64,000 bases of DNA, taken from the NCBI RefSeq assembly GCF_023898315.1, contig NC_064614.1:73110501-73174500 (forward strand). The letters are read 5' to 3'. The position numbers were made by a program, and so were the translations under genes. Shown here in pieces: positions 35,211-45,480 of the stretch. The stretch's first letter is position 1. The number at the start of each line of letters is the position of its first letter. Source of the stretch: Schistocerca nitens. Lineage: Eukaryota; Arthropoda; Insecta; Orthoptera; Acrididae. Below the pieces are notes generated by a model. The model was not told where the DNA came from. It made no database searches and saw only the letters and a list, made by a program, of their open reading frames with translations.

Positions 35211-37458
35211 CACACATGAAAAAAAGTTTTACATCACCTCAGTTCCGAGAGTTCCGGAACCTGTACAGAAAATCGGAACAGAGATTAACATAAACATGAT
35301 TTCCGCCCTCTTTATTCCTCATGAAAGCCACACATTGCATATTCTGCCAACATTCAGGGAGGCTTTCAGAAGTGGTGGTCCAGACTGATATACACACCGG
35401 TACCTCTAATACCCAGTAGAAAATCCCCTTGCATTGATGTATGCCTGTATTCGTCGTGGCACAGTTTCCACAAGTCCATCAAGGTAGTGTTGGTCCAGAT
35501 TGTCCCACTCCTCAATGGCGATTCGGGGTAGGTCCCTCAGAGTGGTTGGTGTCTCACTCGTCTATAAACAGCCCTGTACAATTTATCCAAGCCATGTCCA
35601 ATACGGTTCATGTCTGGAGAACACTATTCGAGCGAGTCGTTATCCTGAAGGAAGTCATACCCAAGAAGTGCACGATGAGGGCGCGAATTGTCGCCCATGA
35701 AGACGAATGCTTCGCCATTACGCTACCGATGTGGTCGGAGGATGGCATTCATGTATCGAAAAGCCGTTAAGGCGCCTTTCATGACCACCAGCGGCATACA
35801 ACGGTCCCACGTAATGCCACTCCAAAACAGCAGGGAACCTACACCTTGTTGCACTCGCTGGACTGTGTATCTAAGGCGTTCAGCCTGACCGGGTTGCCTC
35901 CAAACACGTCTCAGACGATTGTCTGATTGAGGGCTTGTGCGACACTCCTGGGTGAAGAGAACGTTGGGCCCATCTGTACCGCGCTGCATGGTATCGTGGT
36001 TGCGAAAATGGACCTCGCCATGGGCGTCAGGAGTGAAGTTGCGTATCATGCAGCCTATTGCGCACAGTTTGAGTCGTAACAAGACGTCCCGTGACTGCAC
36101 GAAAAGCATTGTTCAACATAGTGGCGTTGCTGTCAGGGTTCCTCCAAGCCGTAATCCGTTGTTAGCGGTCATCCACTGCAGTAGTAGCTCTTGGGCGGCC
36201 TGAGCGAGGCATGTCATCGGCAGTTCCTGTCTCTATGTAAGAACCTCCATGTCCCAACAACATAGCTTTGGTTCACTCCGAGACACCTGGTCACTTCCCT
36301 TGTGGAGAGCTCTTTCTGTAACAAAGTAACAATGCGGACGCGATCGAACCGCGGTATTGACCGTCTAGGCATGGTTGAACTATAGACAACACGAGCCGTG
36401 TACCTCCTTCCTGGTGGAAGTGATCGGCTGTCGGGCCCCCTTCGTGAAATAGGCGCTGCTCATGCATGGTTGTTTACACCTTTGGGTGGGTTTAGTGACA
36501 TCTCTGAACAGTCAAAGGGACTGTGTCTGTGATACAATATCCACAGTCAACGTGTAACCTCCGCACACGAAATTAATAATTGAAATTATTAATTTTATTA
36601 TGGAGCCAAGTGTAAACCCCACAGAAATAATAATTAAATGAATTTTTTTATATTGTAACCTCTGCACAAAATTGATTTTAATGTAACCTCTGAACAAAAT
36701 TGCTTCCCATTTATAGTCTCCATGCAGAAATGCATTCACATTTAATGTTCCCACAAAATTCTTTTCTCATTTAATGTTAAGTTCGAAACAGAAAAATTCC
36801 TATACACCAAAATAATAAAAAAATTAGTAACCTGGTACATTTTATGAGGACAGCAGCGCTGCCCTTCGGCCCTGTATTCTGAATAAAAAAGTAAAAATCC
36901 TTACCTCAATAAAAACTGCAAATATATCTGCTCTTATGTAGAAATTTTTTGGCACAGCTTCGTGCAATGCTGGCGTACATTTTTTTCTGATTCTTGGAAG
37001 GAATGATCTTGCATTGGAAATATTCTTTAAATTGAAATGAATGCTTTTCTTTAAAAAAAATTACTTTATATTATAGAAATTATTATTGGGGCATTTTTTG
37101 AAAGAAATCAAATGACAATTAATATACATTACTAGATATGCGCAAGGCTGCTTCTTTACCTTCTACAACAATACTCATCCTGCAGAGTCCCGACCAGAGC
37201 AGACTGCCGACACGCGCGGGCACGCGCCGACCACTGCATACTACAGAAGACTAGCACGGACTGACTGACGCAGACTCGCGCCGACTGACTACTACTGTCG
37301 ACTGACGCCGACTGACGACAAGCAACAACTAACTACATACTACTCTCTGGTCAGAGAGTCTGCCATGGCTCGCCCATCGCCGGCAATGCATACGTCTTAC
37401 AATCGTCTATCTTGGGAGTTCTGGGAACCGGGGTGATGCAAAACTTTTTTTTGATGTG
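35211..37458 (-). mobile_element. Decayed Tc1-type transposon, split by a solo LTR
   Basis: Terminal inverted repeats are recognisable at 35211-35265 (cacacatgaaaaaaagtttt...) and 37395-37458 (read backwards, tacacatcaaaaaaaagttt...), next to TA. The minus strand between carries a transposase relic with VWRQPGQAERLRY and GDNSRPH-like blocks at about 36109-35690, broken by stops and frameshifts. It is a different family from the intact element at 19320. A solo LTR sits inside at 36553-37401. Confidence 0.8.
36553..37401 (-). repeat. Solo LTR related to Gypsy-A
   Basis: 849 bp, starts TGTAACCTCC and ends CGTCTTACA on the + strand, with flanking aacg and atcg (4-bp duplication with one mismatch). 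Read on the minus strand, its start (acgtatgcattgcc...gcagactctctgaccagag) and its end (ggagccaag...gtgg-ggaggttaca type) resemble the Gypsy-A LTR start and end. It is what remains after recombination between two LTRs. Confidence 0.75.
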
Positions 37459-37820
37459 TATATTTCGACGAGCGACTAGACTGCCATCATCAGGCGTGCT
37501 GATGATGGGGCGGCGTTTTTATCTCAGCGCTTAGGCCTAGAGCGTGTACCGGAAGACGTCTGCCGACTCGTCATGTCTCCTCTCAATGGACTTTAAAACT
37601 TTCTTCGACGAGAAGCTGGTGATGCTACAGCATCGATCTCCTTTTTTTTATTTATTTAATTGCGAAGCGTGAAAGGAAGAACCCGCCATTTGTGTCTCGT
37701 GGATGGGAACGAGCCACGTGAGTTCCAGCATCCGTTCTACGCCACAAGCAGAACCTACGAGGCATTTCATTGAAGTCACAAAGAGCTGAGCTCCGTATTT
37801 GGTGATTTTTATATCATTTA
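37459..37820. other. Toll intron with a short palindrome
   Basis: Contains a perfect 10-bp inverted repeat, ccatcatcag (37484-37493) and ctgatgatgg (37499-37508), with a 5-base loop. Otherwise nothing recognised. Confidence 0.5.
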
Positions 37821-38400
37821 CATCTGCTTCTACATATATACTTCGCAATCCACCGTACGGAACTTGGTGCAGAGTACCCCGTACCACCACTAGTCACTTC
37901 CACTCGGAAATAGAGTGGCGGAGAAATGACCATCTATATGCCTCCGTATGAGCCGTAGTTTCGCGTGGTTTCTCTTCGTGATCCTTACGCACAATATACA
38001 GCCTTTCTGGGGGTTGTAAAATCCTTCTGTGGTCCGTTTCAAATGGCAGTTCCCTAAATTTTCTCAACAGCGTTCCTACAAAAGAATGCCGCCTTCTCTC
38101 CAGAAATTCCCATTTGATTTCCCAAAGCACGTCCGTTACAGTTGCGTGATGTTCGAACCAGCCAGTAGTAAAACCTGTAGCCCACCCCCGAACTGCTTCG
38201 ATGTCTTCCTTCAATCCGACCTGGTACGGACCGCAAACACTAGAGCAGTTCTCAAGAATAGGGCGCACTAGCGTCCTATATTCTGTCTCCTTTACATACG
38301 AACTATGCTATCCTAAAATTCTCCAAATAAACCGAAATCGACCATCTGATTTCCCTATCATACTTCTCACATGCTCTTTCTATTATGCCTAGATACGTAA
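37821..38400 (-). pseudogene. Decayed LINE 3' fragment
   Basis: The minus-strand frame 38268-37894 resembles the C-terminal part of the LINE family at 39.8-41.1 kb (LENCSSVCGPYQVGL; RKDHEEKPRE). The (+)-strand sequence at 37825-37870 (tacttcgcaatccacc) corresponds to that family's 3' end. It is older and more diverged than the other copies. Confidence 0.7.
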
Positions 38401-38493
38401 ACGATGTAACTGAGTGAAGCAGGACACTGCTAATGCTGCACCCGAACGTAGAATACGTGGCGTGAATACAAGCTGCTTCAAAGTAGCATCACA

Positions 38494-39745
38494 TTGAAGA
38501 TCCCTCGGAAACGTGTCGTTTTACTAATGATTTGTTATTCTCAGGTCATTCCCGTTTTCAAGAACGGACGTCGAACAGATGTGCAGAACTATAGACTTAT
38601 ATCTCTAACGTCGATCAGTTGTAGAATTTTGGAACACGTATTATGTTCGAGTATAATGACTTTTCTGGAGACTAGAAATCTACTCTGTTGGAATCAGCAT
38701 GGGTTTCGAAAAAGACGGTCGTGTGAAACCCAGCTCGCGCTATTCGTCCACGAGACTCAGAGGGCCATATACACGGGTTCACAGGTAGATGCCGTGTTTC
38801 TTGACTTCCGCAAGGCGTTCGATACAGTTCCCCACAGTCGTTTAATGAACAAAGTAAGAGCATATGGACTATCAGACCAATTGTGTTATTGGATTGAAGA
38901 GTTCCTAATAACAGAACGCAGCATGTCATTCTCAATGGAGAGAAGTCTTCCGAAGTAAGAGTGATTTCAGGTGTGCCGCAGGGGAGTGTCGTGGGACCGT
39001 TGCTATTCACAATATACACAAATGACCTTCTGGATGACATCGGAAGTTCACTGAGGCTTTTTGCGGATGATGCTGTGGTATATCGAGAGGTTGTAACAAT
39101 GAAAAATTGTACTGAAATGCAGGAGGATCTGCAGCGAATTGACGCATGGTGCAGGGAATGGCAACAGAATGTAGACAAGTGTGATGTGCTGCGAATACAT
39201 AGAAAGAAAGATCCCTTATCATTTAGTTACAATATAGCAGGTCAGCAACTGAAGCAGTTAATGCCATAAATTATCTGGGAGTACGCATTAGGAGTGATTT
39301 AAAATGGAATGATCATATAAAGTTGATCGTCGGTAAAGCAGATGCCAGACTGAGATTCATTGGAAGAATCCTAAGTCCGAAAACAAAGGAAGTAGGTTAC
39401 AGTAATCTTGTTCGCCCACTGCTTGAATACTGCTCAGCAGTGTGGGATCCGTACCAGATAGGGTTGATAGAAGAGATAGAGAAGATCCAACTGACAGCAG
39501 CACGCTTCGTTACAGGATCATTTAGTAATCGCGAAAGCGTTACGGAGATGATAGATAAACTCCAGTGGAAGACTCTGCAAGAGAGACGCTCAGTAGCTCG
39601 GTACAGGCTTTTGTTGACGTATATCTCGCGAAGAGACCATGAAGCGAGGTGTAGCAAAGGTAATGCAGTGAGCCCTCATCTACGATCTACTCTCTTCTGC
39701 AAGAAGGAAGTCAGTACCAAGACAAAGGTATCTGTGCACCGTTAA
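38494..39745 (+). pseudogene. Jockey/CR1-type LINE fragment, plus orientation
   Basis: Three overlapping frames encode the RT: VIPVFKNGRR and LDFRKAFDTVPHSRLMNK in the first, then VISGVPQGSVVGPLLF and the catalytic FADDAVVY (about 39060-39080) in the second, then the C-terminal domain (PLLEYCSAVWDPYQIGL). Frameshifts lie near 38940 and 39265. The copy starts inside the RT domain, and its 3' end is rearranged (a segment near 39615 is deleted relative to other copies). Confidence 0.82.
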
Positions 39746-39811
39746 ATCTTTCGAACAACTTTGTTGTATAGGAGCGAAAGCTGCGTGGATTCAGGTTACC
39801 TTATCAATCTA

Positions 39812-40061
39812 CATCTACATCTACATCCATACTCCGCAAGCCACCTGACGGTGTGTGGCGGAGGGTCCGCCGGCCGCCGGTGGCCGAGCGGTTCTGGCGC
39901 TACAGTCTGGAACGGCGCGACCGCTACGGTCGCAGGTTCGAATCCTGCCTCGGGCATGGATGTCTGTGTTGGCCTTAGGTTAGTTAGGTTTAAGTAGTTC
40001 TAAGTTCTAGGGGACTTATGACCTCAGCAGTTGAGTCCCATAGTGCTCAGAACCATTTGAA

Positions 40062-40114
<53 letters not shown>

Positions 40115-41135
40115 GGAGGGTACCCTGAGTACCTCTATCGGTTCTCCCTTCTATTCCAGTCTCGTATTGTTCGTGGAAAGAAGGAATGTCGGTATGCATC
40201 TGTGTGGGCTCTAATCTCTCTGATTTTATCCTCATGGTCTCTTCGCGAGATATACGTAGGAGGGAGCCATATACTGCTTGACTCTTCGGTGAAGATATGT
40301 TCTCGAAACTTCAACAAAAGCCTGTACCGCGCTACTGAGCGTCTCTCTTGCAGAGTCTTCCACTGGAGTTTATCTATCATCTCCGTAACACTTTCACGAT
40401 TACTAAATGATCCTGTAACGAAGCGTGCTGCTGTCAGTTGGATCTTCTCTATCTCTTCTATCAACCCTATCTGATACGGATCCCACACCGCTGAGCAGTA
40501 TTCAAGCAGTGGGCGAACAAGAGTTCTGTAACCTACTTCCTTTGTTTTCGGACTTAGGGTTCTTCCAATGAACTTTCAGTCTGGCATCTGCTTTACCGAC
40601 GATCAACGTTATATGATGATCCCGTTTTAAATCACTCCTAATGCGTACTCTCAGATAATTTATGGAATTAACTGCTTCAGTTGCTGACCTGCTATATTGT
40701 AACTAAATGATAAGGGATCTTTCTGTCTATGTATTCGCAGCACATTACACTTGTCTACATTGAGAATCAACTGCCATTCTCTGCACCATGCGTCAATTCG
40801 CTGCAGATCCTCCTGCATTACAGTACAATTTCCCATTGTTACAACCTCTCGATATACCACAGCATCACCCCCAAAAAACCTCAGTAAACTTCCGATGTCA
40901 TCCACGAGGTCATTTATGTATATTGTGAATAGCAACGGTCCTACGACACTCCCCTGCGGCACACCTGAAATCACTCTTACTTCGGAAGACTTCTCTCCAT
41001 TGAGAATGACATGCTGCGTTCTGTTATCTAGGAACTCTTCAATCCAATCACACAATTGGTCTGATAGTCCATATGCTATTACTTTGTTCATTAAACGACT
41101 GTGGGGAATTGTATCGAACGCCTTGAGGTTACGGA
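39812..41135 (-). mobile_element. Jockey/CR1-type LINE fragment, minus orientation, with SINE inside
   Basis: The 3' end is at 39812-39866 (acatccatactccgcaagccacc on +) and continues after the SINE at 40113. The RT frame 41100-40660 has PHSRLMNKVIAYGLSD, VISGVPQGSVVGPLLF and FGGDAVVY, where FADD has become FGGD, destroying the catalytic site. The C-terminal frame 40488-40135 follows after a frameshift. It faces the plus copy at 38494 tail to tail. Confidence 0.85.
39867..40112 (+). mobile_element. SINE type 1 with long T tail
   Basis: Plus-strand SINE with tRNA-like head (ccgccggtggccgagcggtt) and a run of 48 T at 40065-40112. Flanked by a perfect 9-bp duplication gcggagggt (39858-39866 and 40113-40121) within a LINE 3' end. 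Confidence 0.93.
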
Positions 41136-41515
41136 TATGAAAGTAGCTAGGATGATTGCAGGTACTAGTAGATGGGAGCAATGACAGGAGGGTGTCCACA
41201 ATGAGGAAATCAAAGAAAAACTGGGAATGAACTCTATAGATGTAGCAGTCAGGGTGAACAGGCTTAGATGGTGGGGTCATGTTACACGCATGGGAGAAGC
41301 AAGGGTAGGAGGAGTCGGGGTAGACCACGGAGAAGGTACCTGGATTCGTTTAAGAATGATTTTGAAGTAATAGGCTTAACATCAGAAGAGGCACCAATGT
41401 TAACACTGAATAGGGGATCTTGGAGGAATTTTGTAAGGGAGACTATGCTCCAGACTGAACGCTGAAAGGCATAATCAGTCTTAAATGATGATCATGATCA
41501 TGATGATGATGTAAT
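41136..41515 (+). pseudogene. RTE-type LINE 3' end fragment
   Basis: The frame 41268-41465 (RSKGRRSRGRPRRRYLDS...FVRETMLQTER) resembles the C-terminus of RTE-type LINE proteins, followed by a 3' tail of gatgatcatgatcatgatgatg repeats at 41486-41512, typical of that group. The upstream part is decayed. Confidence 0.65.
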
Positions 41516-41595
41516 ATAACTTAGCTGCTGCTGTCATGTACAAGACGTAGCGTAGTTGATAGCCTTGCATATAGATAGCTGTTCTTCAAAAATAT

Positions 41596-41997
41596 ATGTC
41601 CTCCTTTCGTTTCCTCAGACATTGGGAGGTTCTTATTATTTTGGTAGTATTATCTGCAATAGTCGAGCTATTTGCTATAAATAATGTATTTACTGAAATT
41701 CTTGTTGCGTTGGCCAACGAATGGAGTGTTTTCCCAGTGACATTCAACGTGACTGCCAGTGTACCTCAGAAAGTATACACAAGGCGTTTCGTGTTGCTGA
41801 AGTTTGTGTTAAAGATAAATACCTATCTTTTGGTTTTATGGGCTGCCTCTTGTTTGTATTGTGCCGGCAAATATGACTGCATAGCATTTCAAAATATATC
41901 ACTTTCCATTCGAATGAGTTTACGAAACAGATCTCCTCCTGAAACGTTCCTCGAGAGTGATGGTTCTGGATATTTAGCATGCGTAAACAAACATTAA
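41596..41997 (+). CDS. Unrecognised 133-residue open frame with hydrophobic segments
   Basis: I do not recognise this frame. From MSSFRFLRHWEVL it has two hydrophobic stretches (about residues 10-40 and 72-90) separated by a polar loop with a possible N-glycosylation site. A strong-looking splice acceptor (tcctcctttcgtttcctcag) ends at about 41619 inside the frame, so the coding part, if real, may be an exon beginning at HWEVL and belonging to a multi-pass membrane protein. It could equally be chance: it lies in a repeat-rich Toll intron and ends at a SINE fragment. Confidence 0.25.
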   Translation: MSSFRFLRHWEVLIILVVLSAIVELFAINNVFTEILVALANEWSVFPVTFNVTASVPQKVYTRRFVLLKFVLKINTYLLVLWAASCLYCAGKYDCIAFQNISLSIRMSLRNRSPPETFLESDGSGYLACVNKH

Positions 41998-42000
41998 AAA

Positions 42001-42171
42001 CTGGCTCTGAGCACTATGGGACTTAACTTCTGAGGTCATCAGTCCCCTAGAACTTAGAACTACTTCGAACCTGCGACCGTAGCGGTCGCGCGGTTCCACG
42101 AGACAGGATTCGAACCTGCGACCGTAGCGGTCGCGCGGTTCCACACTGTAGCGCTTAGAACCGCTCGGCCA
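42001..42171 (-). mobile_element. SINE type 1 fragment with internal duplication
   Basis: Minus-strand SINE lacking part of its middle. The B-box region (cgaacctgcgaccgtagcgg) occurs twice, at 42066 and 42111, a 45-bp tandem duplication. Confidence 0.85.
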
Positions 42172-42750
42172 CCTCTTATTTCGACTTACACAAAAATTAC
42201 CCTGTCAAACTACTGACAGAAAAGAGAGAAACCTTTTAATAACGGCTCTCTACGTTCGGAAGAACGGCAGTTTGTAAACACATTTCGCCTACAGTCATTT
42301 AGAAAATGATCAATAATTTGTCAAACATGGCTGCGACCGTCAACACAGTTTTCAAATTCACCAGAGAACAACTTGGTCATGAGTCGTGCCTAAAGTACAG
42401 AAAAACCCGCCATTCCAACTGCGGGAGGCTGCATCGGGTCTGGAAACGTCTGAGGCAAAAAGTAAACTGCCAGTTCTATGGCCCAGGAGTCAACAGCTAG
42501 CCACTTGACCACACAGCAAGCTGGCACTATAACTATATTTTCAGCCATAAGCACATTAGTGTGAGGTCCTGCCCAACTAAAAAAAACTCTTGAACGAACC
42601 ACTCTGCGAAATTCTGCAGCGTTTTGGAAGGCCTACCAAATGTCGTCTCACCTGCGACCGCGTCTTCTTGTAGGTACGCTTCAAGATGAGAATGTGGGTC
42701 TCCCGGGAGGCGTGCGCTAGCTAGTCCCTGCAGTCGCACTATTCTCAGTG
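42172..42750. other. Toll intron, nothing recognised
   Basis: Short frames only; no repeat family identified. Confidence 0.5.
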
Positions 42751-42885
42751 CCCTAGGTGGCTCAGCAGGATATAGCGTCTGCCTTGTAAGCAAGAGAGCG
42801 CGAGTTCGAGGCCCGGTCGGGGCACACACTTTCAACTGTACCCGTTGACTTATATCAACGCCTGTATGCAGTCAGGGGTATTAAT
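42751..42885 (+). mobile_element. tRNA-like SINE (type 4)
   Basis: Starts gccctaggtggctcagcagg, with a B-box-like gagttcgaggcc about 50 bases on, and a partly paired acceptor-stem-like end (cggggca). It ends shortly before the type 1 SINE at 42901. The anticodon arm pairs poorly, so I read it as a tRNA-derived SINE rather than a tRNA gene. Confidence 0.6.
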
Positions 42886-42900
42886 TTCACTGTAATTTCA

Positions 42901-43100
42901 GCCGGCCGAAGTGGCCGTGCGGTTAAAGGCGCTGCAGTCTGGAACCGCAAGGCCGCTACGGTCGCAGGTTCGAATCCTGCCTCGGGCATGGATGTTTGTG
43001 ATGTCTTTAGGTTAGTTAGGTTTATCTAGTTCTAAGTCCTAGGGGACTAATGACCTCAGCAGTTGAGTCCCATAGTGCTCAGAGCCATTTGAACCATTTT
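42901..43100 (+). mobile_element. SINE type 1, complete
   Basis: Full-length plus-strand copy, from gccggccgaagtggccg to gaaccatttt. Flanked by a perfect 15-bp duplication ttcactgtaatttca (42886-42900 and 43101-43115). Serves as reference for the split and truncated copies. Confidence 0.95.
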
Positions 43101-43204
43101 TTCACTGTAATTTCATTCTGCCGATGGTATCTGTTCTCTAGGACATCGCTGTCTCAAGGTACAACACTCTCCGTGATGTACAACCAATGTTTCTGTTCTT
43201 ACAG

Positions 43205-43312
43205 ATATGAAATAACGTACGTTATCCACCTGATGAAAATGCGACGCGAGAGAATGGCTGCCGAGAGGCGCAATCCAGCCAGCTACAAGTACGACGCCTT
43301 CGTCTGTTATAG
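43205..43312 (+). CDS. Toll-like receptor, juxtamembrane and TIR box 1 exon
   Basis: Acceptor ttctgttcttacag ends at 43204; donor gtgagt starts at 43313. The first base completes an Arg codon with the transmembrane exon. It encodes YEITYVIHLMKMRRER...NPASYKYDAFVCYR: a basic cytoplasmic linker and then YDAFVCY, the box 1 motif that opens the TIR signalling domain. The phase-2 end fits the exon at 59987, where the codon becomes Ser to give FVCYS. The intron after it is about 16.7 kb, filled by Gypsy-C and other elements. Confidence 0.88.
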
Positions 43313-43459
43313 GTGAGTATGGCAGTTAAACTCACTGCTCTGCGAAACTGTTTAGGGCAGCAGTTTATCTGTATTTCCTGTTGTCACATCAATATCGTTG
43401 TATAGGAACTCGCCTCAGTTTAAGAATTCTTTTAACATGCGACACAAAGAGATATCAGT

Positions 43460-43640
43460 GACGGATCGAAGAGGCATAGTGGTTAAGTCAAAAATCACTT
43501 CATCGGGAGGATCGAAGTTCAGAACCGCTTAAGGCAATTAAGATAGGCCTAAGTCAATTAAGCTGGATGCCGAAAGAGTTCCTTTGAGAAGGATGCAAGA
43601 CGTCAGATACTGTTGAGAAACTCAAGTTGATTATCAAAGT
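43460..43640 (+). mobile_element. Decayed SINE type 2 relic
   Basis: Resembles 326-557: aggcatagtggttaagtc for the A-box part, ggatcgaagttcagaa for the B-box part, and gttcctttgagaagg in the body. Strongly diverged; boundaries approximate. Confidence 0.55.
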
Positions 43641-43938
43641 TGTTCTCAAAACTCGTACTGGTCTTGGAACTGTCGTTAGCATCTACAGGAAGTGACTGAA
43701 GGACAATGAAACCACCAGCAGGAGACAAGATGCAGAACGTCTATGACTCTTCAGTGAACTTGAAGGTCGGAGGCTAGCCCTGGATAGGCCACCTGCCCTT
43801 TGTGCGGATCTGAGACAGAGCACAACGCAGGCGCAGGTGCAAGGGTTTCGGAGCACACAGTTTAAGATGGAGTTCATACGCAGACGATCCCCTTGCGTCT
43901 TACCATGTTCACCCAACGAAACCGTCAATTACAATTAC
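43641..43938 (+). pseudogene. Tc1-type transposase relic (DNA-binding region)
   Basis: A frame with two stops reads GLGTVVSIYRK...LKDNETTSRRQDAERL and then ELEGRRLA, like the N-terminal DNA-binding part of a Tc1 transposase, ending in a decayed block before the SINE at 43939. No terminal repeats found. Confidence 0.5.
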
Positions 43939-43988
43939 AGTGGGCACACGGACGGCTTTCCGGACTGGGAAGGAGCGCCTGGTCACCG

Positions 43989-45480
43989 TGTGTGGCGGCG
44001 TTTAAGAAGGGAAATATTGTTGTTGCTGTATAAATGTTTGGTTGTTGAATCAGTTTCTGGCTTTTAGAATGTTGTTAATGCTGTCTTTCGCCGTTCTCAA
44101 CACTGGCTCTCTATTTACTTTTTAGCCCCCAGAAAGTGATTTAACAAAACGTGAAGCCTGTAATTAGAGTTCCTAGCGCCCACGTCATCTGAGAGTACCA
44201 TTATAGCTGCAGCTTATAGCTCTGAGGAATTAGGAGATTGTCCGGGATTTATAATCAAAAACGATATTTCAAAATAGTTGAGTATATTCTGAAATTCACT
44301 GATAAAAAAAAACACAAGTATCCATACAGCCTAACTAACAGAGCAGTTCAGAGTCTAATGCGCTGATGCAACTATAAATGTCCGAATTAAATGTTAAAAA
44401 TAATGCTCGCCATAATTTAATGAGAATACTTCATCAAACGCCACGCTAAATTATTGGTAGAATGTCTGTCCCGCGACGGCACGTGAAAATACGACAATAC
44501 GCAAACTGAAGCTAGATAATGAAAATCACTTGAAATGATTTCATGGTTACGCGCATCTCGAGTAACTTAATACGGCACCCGAGGCTGTTTGTAGCAGTGA
44601 TACCGACGCGACGCGACTGCCGACACAGATGGCGTGTTATTCAGCGTCTGGAGTGAACTGGGGCCTTCCTTCCTCGCGCAACGTTCTTATATATAAAGCC
44701 GCGGTGCGGACGGCTAAGGGAACGCCTGATCAAATCGGCTGTCCCGACTAGCCGCTGGGCTAGTAACGCACCACTTCAAGTTACATAATAAATTATAGCT
44801 TCTTTTGCTGATGGCCGATGAAGCTCTTAATTTAAACGTGCATTCAGCACGCAGGTAAGTATTGATAATAAAATTTTGACGTGGCTAAGTTAAATATTTT
44901 GGGCGAGAGAATTAATTTAATTACACTGCACGCAGCAGATGAGCTCTGAACTGTCCCTTTTGAGATCCGCTATCGCTATAATTTTATAGGTATTCAAAAG
45001 AAACTTTTCACATCTTCATATTCATAGCGGACCTCCAACCTATTTAAATCTAAACATCCTAGCCTTATTAATTAGCCTACTTAATCTATCTTGCTTCCTT
45101 CAGTTTTGAGACGAAAACCACAAAATCATGAATCTCCACTAAAATCTTAATCTGTGAAATCCAAAGTACTGTTTTTATTAAATCATTATGAAAGGTGAAT
45201 CTAAATATAAATTTTGAAGTCTCTAGCTCTTTTCTGTTGCGCCTATGATTTTTACAGAAAAACGTCCAAATTTCGGAAATGGCTTAAGTTATCGAACTGA
45301 TATTCAACACACATTAATTTAGTATTATTCCTGACATGCTAGAAAAGTTTTAGGTTATTTGCTTGATTTTTAAAGTATTGCGCAACATTTATGACGTCAG
45401 AGCTAGTTACAGGACTGGCTGGCACACAATGGAAAGACTGATATGCATTTACAACAGCGTGAGTAGGCTGCTTCCCTACA
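43989..45480 (-). repeat. 3' LTR of Gypsy-C
   Basis: Begins TGTGTGGCGG and ends CTTCCCTACA on +. Contains a palindromic TATA-like ttatatataa at about 44687. The purine-rich tract on its inner side (45481-45492, minus-strand gtagagggtga) is a weak polypurine tract. Confidence 0.9.

Noticed and set aside
40047..40235. Frame ending in a poly-lysine run
   Set aside because: Translation of the T48 tract of a SINE.
42751..42830. Candidate tRNA gene with TGT anticodon
   Set aside because: Acceptor and anticodon stems pair poorly and the sequence continues as a SINE body.
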